Assembly (NCBI GenBank): GCA_021199395.1
Contig: JAJQIE010000263.1
Span: 1-8,299, forward strand
DNA length: 8,299 nucleotides
Reading direction: 5' to 3'
DNA from: Lachnospiraceae bacterium
GTDB taxonomy: Bacteria; Bacillota; Clostridia; Lachnospirales; Lachnospiraceae
Position numbers and translations under genes: made by a program. The first letter of the stretch is position 1; each line of letters opens with the position of its first letter. The notes under the pieces were generated by a model. The model was not told the origin of the DNA, did not search any database, and worked only from the letters and a program-made list of their open reading frames with translations. Of this stretch, positions 1-7,200 are shown piece by piece.

Positions 1-55
1 GAGGCAGCGCTTCAATTTCGCAGGATTTGATATTGTCTTTCAGGCGGATGTCAGA
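1..55 (-). other. Start of peptidase S74 / intramolecular chaperone domain
   Basis: Codons 1156-1173 of the fibre gene read SDIRLKDNIKSCEIEALP. SDxRLKxNI is the opening signature of the S74 (endosialidase-type) C-terminal chaperone, which trimerises phage fibres and then cuts itself off just before the Ser. The Ser-Lys pair five residues apart (Ser1156, Lys1161) matches the known catalytic dyad. Most of the domain lies beyond the left edge, so whether it is intact cannot be judged. Confidence 0.87.
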
Positions 56-3000
56 CGACGAGACGGAAATGTTAGCGCTTGAATACGTGCTTCCCGCTGT
101 ACCGTATTGGCCGTACACTGTGACAAGGCCACTGTTTGTGCCAATGGCTGATGTCCTATTACCGTCACCACTTATACTTGCTACTGGACGCCGACTTGTT
201 CCTGACCAATCAATAAAATAAAGAGCTCCTTGTGCATAAACCGTAGTCTGCAAGTAAACCGTTCCATCAGAATTATTAACGGCAAACGGTCGTAAATCGT
301 TCCATGCGCCGTATTGGTCATACGCATTCGTCAGCAAGAAATATGTCATGGAGCTATCATTTCGGATCATAAAACCATAATTTCCAGCAATTGCACGAAA
401 TTGAGCGTAGCCAGATGTCATCAATGCCTGAATTTCGTTATCTACTCGAATCGTTCCACTAATATTCATGCTTCCAGAACCATCAATAACTATATACTGC
501 GAAGTAGACCCACTATACGGTATAAAATACAGTCCAGTATTTCCATTATTTCCCATGATGCAAATACAACCAGCTTGGTTTTGATCGCCTATATAGCAGT
601 CATCACCCATAAGGTTTAATATGCCATTTGCAAAAGTAACTGAGCCATGGTGGGTTGTTACTCCAGCTACATCAAAAGTGCTTGCGTATACTATATTGTC
701 TGTCCCCCATGTCATAGGACATATATAATTTCCTGAACTGTCTATATGATAAAATCGTAAGTTTCCATTAAAAGAATCTGTCCCCCAGCATCCACCATAA
801 GCAGATGGAGAATATATTTCTATATTTCCTCCTTCGCCGTCAGAGTAAATGTTTACGTTTCCATCGCCGCCTGTAGCAGAAATGGCATTTGTAGCTGTGA
901 TACTGCCCGATGTAATAGAGCCTGAAAATGAGCATCCATTTGGAGCATCAAAGGTAAGTGCACCAGATGTCCATTCGATAATTCTGCTTGTATAATCTGA
1001 ACTCGAACTGGCATTATGAAAGTCTATAAATGGATACGTGGCAGACAGTTCTATACATGGTGTAAATAAACTGCCATTGAACTGCGTGCTTCCATTTGTT
1101 CCAAACACTATATAATACGTGAGATTACCGGAACTATCTGCATGATACGCTCTTAAATTGCTATCATAAGAATCTATCTCCCAGAATCCACCATAAGCAG
1201 ATGGAGAATATATTCGTATATTTCCTCCTTCGCCGTCCGACCAGATACGCACATCCCCATCGCCACCTGTAACATAAATGGTATTTGCGTATACAGCACC
1301 ACCGCATAAATTGTTAAAACTTCCACTCGATATACACGCCGTATCAATTGCCACAGTTTGTAGCTTCGTATAGCCATCAACTACCATTCCATTTGCAGAA
1401 TTTACCACAAACACATCTGCAATCGCAACGGACGATGATGGGTTACAAGATGTATCGTATGCAAAAAATTCTATTGTTCTCGACTCTACAGTCAATTCAA
1501 CTCCGGCAAGTAAAAAGGATGTAGCTGCAACATCTCCTGAAAAATCACCGGTTGCGCCAACAAATGTAGCTCCGATAATCGTCCCAGTCGCTGTGATATC
1601 CTGCGAAAATAATTCTGTAGTATCAATCTTATCAGCCGTAATGGAATTTGCTTCTATCCGTGCCGCATCAATATAACCGCTTGTGATTTTTGCAGCATCC
1701 AGACTGATAATCTGCGCATTGCTTATTGCAGCATCAGCTATAATACCGCTGTCTGCCGTTATCGTCCCTGCGGCTATCCGGTCGGCTGTGATGCTTTTTG
1801 CAACTATTACAGAGCCGTCAATATAATTCTGATATTTTTCATCCGTCAATTGCGACGCTGTCAAACTGTCTGACGTGGCATTGATTGCATAATACAGACC
1901 GTCTGTGCCTTTCAGCACAAGCGCATCCGCTACGATTGTATTTGCCACAATGCAATCCCCGTATATTGTTACGCCGCTCAGAGTACCGGTCACATACCCG
2001 TCAACAATAGTAACGTCTTTCAGCACGCCAACATCCGCAAATAGCCTCCCTACAGATTCCGCCGCAACATTGCTTAATTCTATGTCGGCATATTTTGCCA
2101 GCAGTCCTCCGATATCTGCCGTTGCAATTTCTGCTTCACCTGCTATCAGTTTATTTACCGCCGCCTCGCCGATGATTGCGCTTGTAATATTCGCATACCG
2201 CGTATTCAGCGTAGAAATGTCAGCATTTGCCACATCCAGGTTTTCAATCGTAGCATATTTTAAATCAGCCTCTGTTGCCGTCAGCGCCGTTGTTTCCAAT
2301 GATCCAATTCTTGCACTCACTGCATCAAGTTCGCCATTGATTGTCACAATGCCATCTGTGGCAGTAATTATGCTGTCCGATAATGAAGAGAGTTCCGATG
2401 AAAGCGTTCTGGAAGTCGTAGTTGTGCTGCCGTCTTCCCCGATTGACGTTTCAATCACTACGACTCCATCCGCAGTAACACCATATACATAGTAGCCGTT
2501 TACCGTGCCGTCGGAATTAGTAATTTTCTCAAATGCATTAGCTGCGGCTTCCAGTCTGGATTGCAGTTCTTCCCATGTCAATGTAGTATTCGACAATTCA
2601 CAGGTGTTTTTCCATGGATTATCCGGATACTCTGTCAGTTTTACAATCCTCTGCCTGTCTTTGATCCCTGTTTCTTCATCCAGGAGCTGCACAGTGTCAC
2701 CCAGGCCAAAATCCATGATTGCATACTGTGATTTTTGCTTTGCCAGGTCAACGATATCCGCACTGTATGATTTTTTAGGCTTTGACAGGTCACCAAGTTT
2801 TGATACCGCGTCTTCTTTCAGTGCGTCAGCATCTTCATAGCTTGTATCCTCCCAGATTAGCGTGCGTATTTTATTGGAATACTGGTAGTTCTCTACATAT
2901 CCAATTCCATCATTCACGTCATCTATCCTGAGGTTGTCTGCACCAATAGGCACAATACGGGTATAATAATCATACGTATCTGCAGACATTTTTACTTTGC

Positions 3001-3520
3001 GCAAATTTAGTGTTTTTGTAAAGAAAACACCTTTGTCCTCGCCAAATTCTTCCCGGAAGTATACGATTTTGTTTTTCGTATCATAGCGGATCTCGCACAT
3101 AAATGCATCACGGATTTTGCCAAGGATCGTCAGTGGCGTCGCTTTAAGCGTGGCAACACTGCGCAGCTTTTCAATATCGGTGTCCACTGTCCACCCTGTC
3201 CCCACCAGCGCAAGGTTGGCAGCAGCTTCACAGGTAACATTTTCAGCCGAAAAGCTTTCCACCATCCCTGCTTCCAGGTCCTCAAGGTCGAGCTGGCAGG
3301 TATATTCCGGATACCCGCCAGAAGATATGCCGATTTCCTTCACTACATACCAGTCATCCTCTGTTTCAATATAATATTCGTTCTGGATGCTTTCTTTTTT
3401 CGCAAGTCCGGTAAATGAAAGCGTTTTATCTCCGCTTTCCAGTTCGCTTTCTATACACAGATCCGTATATGCTTTTGTATAGCCTATGATATTTTTAAAC
3501 TGGTCGTAAATTTTCAGCAT
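1..3520 (-). CDS. Tail-tip (Tal/prophage tail endopeptidase-like) fibre with C-terminal S74 chaperone, 3'-partial
   Basis: The frame is open for 1173 codons from ATG 3520 to the left edge without a stop. Residues 1-315 resemble the tail-associated (Tal, Pfam Prophage_tail) domain that forms the tail tip: TGW near 105, then TRIVPIGADN near 180-190 and IGYVENY near 205-211. The family name mentions endopeptidase, but I see no catalytic motif here. TWEELQSRLEAA (about 311-327) begins a helical linker. Residues 420-640 are low-complexity ADI/ITADxI-type repeats, likely an extended trimeric shaft. Residues 640-1155 are Gly/Ser/Asn/Tyr-rich, probably beta structure and the likely receptor-contacting part, with an internal 132-residue duplication. 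From Ser1156 the SDIRLKDNI motif marks a peptidase S74 intramolecular chaperone, cut off by the window. The gene starts 35 bases after the Dit stop, with AAGGG at 3536-3532. A TTG at 3541 is in frame but is a weaker start. The whole protein should exceed 1200 residues. Confidence 0.88.
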   Translation of the reverse strand, partial: MLKIYDQFKNIIGYTKAYTDLCIESELESGDKTLSFTGLAKKESIQNEYYIETEDDWYVVKEIGISSGGYPEYTCQLDLEDLEAGMVESFSAENVTCEAAANLALVGTGWTVDTDIEKLRSVATLKATPLTILGKIRDAFMCEIRYDTKNKIVYFREEFGEDKGVFFTKTLNLRKVKMSADTYDYYTRIVPIGADNLRIDDVNDGIGYVENYQYSNKIRTLIWEDTSYEDADALKEDAVSKLGDLSKPKKSYSADIVDLAKQKSQYAIMDFGLGDTVQLLDEETGIKDRQRIVKLTEYPDNPWKNTCELSNTTLTWEELQSRLEAAANAFEKITNSDGTVNGYYVYGVTADGVVVIETSIGEDGSTTTTSRTLSSELSSLSDSIITATDGIVTINGELDAVSARIGSLETTALTATEADLKYATIENLDVANADISTLNTRYANITSAIIGEAAVNKLIAGEAEIATADIGGLLAKYADIELSNVAAESVGRLFADVGVLKDVTIVDGYVTGTLSGVTIYGDCIVANTIVADALVLKGTDGLYYAINATSDSLTASQLTDEKYQNYIDGSVIVAKSITADRIAAGTITADSGIIADAAISNAQIISLDAAKITSGYIDAARIEANSITADKIDTTELFSQDITATGTIIGATFVGATGDFSGDVAATSFLLAGVELTVESRTIEFFAYDTSCNPSSSVAIADVFVVNSANGMVVDGYTKLQTVAIDTACISSGSFNNLCGGAVYANTIYVTGGDGDVRIWSDGEGGNIRIYSPSAYGGFWEIDSYDSNLRAYHADSSGNLTYYIVFGTNGSTQFNGSLFTPCIELSATYPFIDFHNASSSSDYTSRIIEWTSGALTFDAPNGCSFSGSITSGSITATNAISATGGDGNVNIYSDGEGGNIEIYSPSAYGGCWGTDSFNGNLRFYHIDSSGNYICPMTWGTDNIVYASTFDVAGVTTHHGSVTFANGILNLMGDDCYIGDQNQAGCICIMGNNGNTGLYFIPYSGSTSQYIVIDGSGSMNISGTIRVDNEIQALMTSGYAQFRAIAGNYGFMIRNDSSMTYFLLTNAYDQYGAWNDLRPFAVNNSDGTVYLQTTVYAQGALYFIDWSGTSRRPVASISGDGNRTSAIGTNSGLVTVYGQYGTAGSTYSSANISVSSSDIRLKDNIKSCEIEALP
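725..893 (-). repeat. Fibre internal repeat, second copy (downstream in the gene)
   Basis: The partner of the copy at 1121-1289. It reads GGDGNV, SDGEGGNIEIYSPSAYGGCW, then NLRFYHIDSSGN. The reading frame is preserved. The repeated unit probably forms one module of the beta-rich distal fibre. The sequence between the copies (about 894-1120) is not clearly similar to what precedes the first copy. Confidence 0.85.
1121..1289 (-). repeat. Fibre internal repeat, first copy (upstream in the gene)
   Basis: This copy begins with a GGDGDV motif, then SDGEGGNIRIYSPSAYGGFW, and continues into NLRAYHADSSGN. It aligns without gaps to 725-893 at a fixed offset of 396 bases (132 codons). In the core (1183-1236 against 787-840) 51 of 54 bases match; the 50 bases next to it (1237-1286 against 841-890) match at 35 positions. 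Confidence 0.85.
1610..1795 (-). repeat. ITADxI-type repeats in the fibre shaft
   Basis: Residues 576-637 contain SITADRI, TITADS, AAKITSGYIDAARI and NSITADKI. This short-period pattern of beta-branched residues with Ala and Asp is frequent in tail fibres of Bacillota phages. It probably forms an extended trimeric stalk between the tip domain and the distal part. A looser version with ADI steps (ANADIS, ATADIG, KYADIE) lies just before it at residues 420-490. Confidence 0.7.
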
Positions 3521-3531
3521 ATCTTTTTCTG

Positions 3532-3536
3532 CCCTT
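3532..3536 (-). promoter_or_regulatory. Weak ribosome binding site for the tail-tip gene
   Basis: AAGGG on the minus strand ends 11 bases before the ATG at 3520, inside the 35-base gap after the Dit stop. It is the best Shine-Dalgarno match in the gap and favours the ATG at 3520 over an in-frame TTG at 3541. No promoter or terminator is seen in the gap, so the gene is probably co-transcribed with Dit. Confidence 0.55.
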
Positions 3537-3555
3537 CTCAATATTACATAAAATG

Positions 3556-4290
3556 TTACGCAAAAATCGGTAACACTTTTATAATTGTTTCCATATACTC
3601 TGTGCTGATAGTGACTGTGTTTAGCCCTGGGAGCAAGGTTGGAAGCGCCCACATATCGACATCTCCTGCTTTCAGTTCTCCATTTTCCGTCACCAGCCCG
3701 GATATGCCGTCAAGCAAAACCGTATTGCCTGTAGTCAGGTTGCTGACCGTCACGGCCAGAGCTTCCCCGGTCGCGCTGTCTCTGCACAGGCCCGATATAG
3801 TGATCTCACTTTGCCCGACCGTAGGCGTCAGTTCAATGATTGCCGGTGATACCATGTTTCCAGGATTTGTAATCGATATCGTACTGCCGCTTGCTTCGAT
3901 AGAAACTTCATCGCCATGCTCATAACCGGAGAACTGCAGGGACAACTCCATAAAGCGTTTCCTGGATGTTTCGCTTAACTCTTTAACACCTGATTTTTCC
4001 AGTACGCCGCAAAATTTATGTGTCCATCCATCCAGCTCCAGCTCTGCTGTATCCAACAGAGCTGCGAGAATGTCGCTGATCTTCAGCATGATATCATCTC
4101 GGCCATCCCCATAAACCATCAGCGTTACCGTAAAGTCCTTAAATGTAGCGGAAGGCGTCTGGAAGATCGGCAATGGGCTGCCCCGCACCCATTCACTTTC
4201 ATGTTTCAGGCTGCGCGTCTCCGGGCTGAAACGCCACTGCGCAACACGTGCCCCAAATTGTTCCGAAATATCTATGCCATTAATTTTCAT
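3556..4290 (-). CDS. Distal tail protein (Dit-like phage tail component)
   Basis: A 244-residue protein of the Dit family. In siphoviruses of Gram-positive bacteria, Dit forms a hexameric hub between the tail tube and the tip or baseplate. The N-terminal half (1-130) begins MKINGIDIS and contains FQTPSATFKDFTVTLMVYG at 43-61 followed by a helix and an LDGW turn at 86-89, as in the first beta-rich domain of these proteins. The C-terminal half (about 135-244) has NPGNMVSPAIIEL (142-154) and DMWALPTLLPGLNTVTIS (212-229), matching the second galectin-like domain, in which an LxPGxN turn is typical. The length fits the family. The start codon shares a base with the tape measure stop (TAATG), and AGGAGG lies 11 bases upstream, which decides the start. 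No carbohydrate-binding insertion is evident, so this looks like a classical short Dit. The position between tape measure and Tal-like genes supports the call independently. Confidence 0.88.
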   Translation of the reverse strand: MKINGIDISEQFGARVAQWRFSPETRSLKHESEWVRGSPLPIFQTPSATFKDFTVTLMVYGDGRDDIMLKISDILAALLDTAELELDGWTHKFCGVLEKSGVKELSETSRKRFMELSLQFSGYEHGDEVSIEASGSTISITNPGNMVSPAIIELTPTVGQSEITISGLCRDSATGEALAVTVSNLTTGNTVLLDGISGLVTENGELKAGDVDMWALPTLLPGLNTVTISTEYMETIIKVLPIFA

Positions 4291-7200
4291 TATGATCTTC
4301 GCCTCCTGCTGCTCATCGCCAGAGCGCTGCTCATTTTGCTTTCTATCCCTCCAACAAGTTTATCGGGATCCAGTACAATCTGCTGTTTTTCCGCAAGATA
4401 GGGAAGATACGGCAGGAATTCAGACACAAGCTCGCCTATGGACTCCATCTGCCCTTCCAGACGCGATAAATCCATATTGTTCCCCATTATGCCGCCTGCT
4501 TCTGCAATCTGGTTCATTTGCGCGCTCCCTGCCGCATTCAGGGTATCCAGATAAGAAACCGCTGCTTCCTGCTGCTTTGCGAGCACAGACATCAGATCAT
4601 CCGGGCTTATTTTCCCAAGCTGGAGCAGGTTGTCAGTAGTATCCGCGTCAATCACATCATCGCCCGGATGTACACGGGTCAGGATCGCGTTGTCTGATTT
4701 CCGGACAATCATCTCCGGTCCTTTCGTGTCCAGCTCCTCATCCATCCAGATCAATTCATCCTCTATGTTTTTCCCGCCGCTCCGGAATCCTTTCTCCTTC
4801 AGCTTTGCCAGCGCTTCTGTCTGGTATCCGCTCTTGCTCGTATTCACGCCAAGCGCTTTTGCCAATGTTTTCAGTTGGGTGCCGCTGAGGGATCGCTTGT
4901 ATTTATCCGCTATATACTTATAAAGCTCCGTATGCCCGGTACCTGAATATGACGTCTTTATGGTTCCTGACCTGATTATATCCGCTATTGAAGACACGGT
5001 TCCGGTATCACCGCCCGATGCGATTATCCTGCTTACCGCACTATCGAGAAGCGAATCCACATTCACCGTGGAAGTGCTGCTTTTGCTCCCTGAAGATGTG
5101 GAGGAACTGCTGGACGTCCCAGAGGAAGAGGAAACGCCAGACGTTCCGCTGCTCACAGCTTCCTCCGCTACGGCCTGACCTGTTTCTGCCGCTGTGTCCG
5201 CGGTGTCATTGGAAGCCTTAATAGCTGCTTCTATTGCAGATACACCGCCACTGATCGCGCTCACGAGTGCCGTAGTCTGGTCTTCAGCTATCGTCCTTGC
5301 GTTTTCAGCAAGCGTCAGGAGTTCTGTAGAAATATTCTCATTTACGGACGCTACACTTTCTTCATAAGTCTTTTTAAGTTCTTCCTTGTCTGCTTCCGCC
5401 TGCGCATTCAATTCCGCCGTCTGGGTTTCCAGCTCAGCTTTCAAATCCGCGGTATCCTCTTCCGCCTGTTTTGTCGCGGCATCCATCTTCCTGTCATACG
5501 CTTCCTGGTATGCTGTCAGTTCTTCGTCTGTCAGATCGCTCAAAGCATAGATCGCTGCAATCTGATCAGGTCCCATTTCTGTCAGCTCTTCCAGAAGATC
5601 TTCCGAAAGAACACCGCGTTCAGCGAGGCCGTCCAATGCATCCGACCAAGCTTCATAGCCGGCTGCCTGTGACTGGAGGTTAAAAAGCAGCGTCTGGCCG
5701 TCCGCTGATTCAGATGTAAATTCGTCAAACAACCCGTACGCATCTTTGATTGTGTTGATCCTGTCCTGCAGGGAATTGTTATAGGAATCTGTCAGGCTTT
5801 CTATCTCATCGGCAAGTTTCTCCTCAATGTCCGCCACCGCATCGGCATAATCCTCTTCCAGGTCTTCCAGTCTGTCATAATACGATTCTTTTGCATCAAG
5901 ATAGTTCTGATCCGCTTCCAGGCGTTCATCCGTGCCCTCCTCGTACTGCTGCCTGACCGTATCCCAATACTGCATTTCCGCTTTCTCGGACATTTCATAA
6001 TAAGTCTGGTAAGCATTCAGGAGCGAAGACATGTTGGATACAGTCCCTATGCCTGACTTTATTGAATTTATTTTCTGCTGCGCGCTGTACCATGCGTCCG
6101 TCCCTTTTTTCAGTTGTTTCTGAACTGACTGCCAGTACGCAAGCTGCTCGTTTATCGACCATGAATCCAGCGTTTCCATGTTTGAAGCGTAATTTTCCGC
6201 ATAGGAATATATTTCGTCATAATAGCTTTCACTGAGGTCGTTGATCTTATCAAGAACCTCATACCATTCATCTGAATACTCCCCGCCTTCCTTTTCCAAC
6301 TGCTCCTTAATTTCCTTCCAATACGCGATTTCCGCATCCAGCGACAGGCCGCCATACAGGGATTCAGTATGGGAAAGCGCCGTCTCCGCATCGGAAAGTA
6401 TGGCACTGATTGCCTCTGCTGCCTCTTCCGCTGCTTTTTCCGCCGCCTCCGCTTTTTCTTCCGCCAGTTCTTCATTCAGATCCTTCAGTTTTTCTTTGAT
6501 TTCATACCACTCATCAGAATATTTTTTGTATTCCTTCAATTCCTTTGTCCAGTATGAAATCTGGTCTTCCAGTGAAACATCATTCAGGATCTGCATGTGT
6601 TCCATAGTCTTTTCCACATCGGAAAGGTTTTCTGCGTTGGCCTCTTCTGCCTCTTTTTTTCGCTGTTCCCGGAGATTCTTGATTTTTTCCGTAACCTCAT
6701 ACCACTCATCAGAGTATTTGGTCAGCTCACTACGGACCTCTTTCCAATATGCGATCTGATCCGATATGGAAACATCATTCAGAATCTGCATATGATCCAT
6801 GGTGGTTTCTGCCGCGGAAACGATGGAGCTTTCGTAATCCTCCAGGATGGAATTGATTTCCTTCTGGGCGTCATACCAGGCATCCGTTCCCTTTTTCAGC
6901 TGTTTTTGTATTGCCTGCCAATATGACAGTTGTTCTTCAAGTGAGACATCATTCAGCGTCTGGAGCTTATCCATGTAATCTGCAGCCGCATCGTAGATAT
7001 CCGAATAATAGGTTTCCGTGTCCTTTTTTGTGGTTTTCTTATTGCTTCCACTCCCGGTCGTTGTCGTAGTAGACACACTGGCCTTAATCATTTTCGCAAC
7101 AGCTTTATTGTAAGCAGTTGTTCCCTCCTCACACTGTTTTGCGATCTGTTTCCAGTAATATTCCTCGTCAGCAAGCGAAACATCCTGAGATTTTTTATAT

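Noticed and set aside
725..1289. A diversity-generating retroelement variable region in the fibre repeat
   Set aside because: There is no reverse transcriptase, template repeat or initiation signal in the window. Nearly all adenine positions in the repeat core are identical between copies, and the repeat lies well inside the protein, upstream of the S74 chaperone, while such variable regions usually sit at the C terminus.
1905..2492. A 195-codon plus-strand open frame rich in Ser, Ala and Thr
   Set aside because: It lies wholly antisense to the fibre linker, has the composition expected from reading that repetitive sequence backwards, and resembles no known protein family.
3539..3541. An in-frame TTG at 3541 as start of the tail-tip gene
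   Set aside because: The ATG at 3520 is a stronger start codon with AAGGG 11 bases before it and begins MLKIYDQF, a plausible N terminus. The TTG would place that AAGGG inside the coding region.
5067..5156. The Ser-rich stretch as a surface adhesin or mucin-like segment
   Set aside because: It is embedded in a tape measure protein that lies inside the tail tube, so a flexible linker is the simpler reading.
6241..6759. A 172-codon plus-strand open frame with internal repeats
   Set aside because: Its repeats are the mirror image of the tape measure Trp repeats on the minus strand. All neighbouring genes run the other way, and there is no independent coding evidence.
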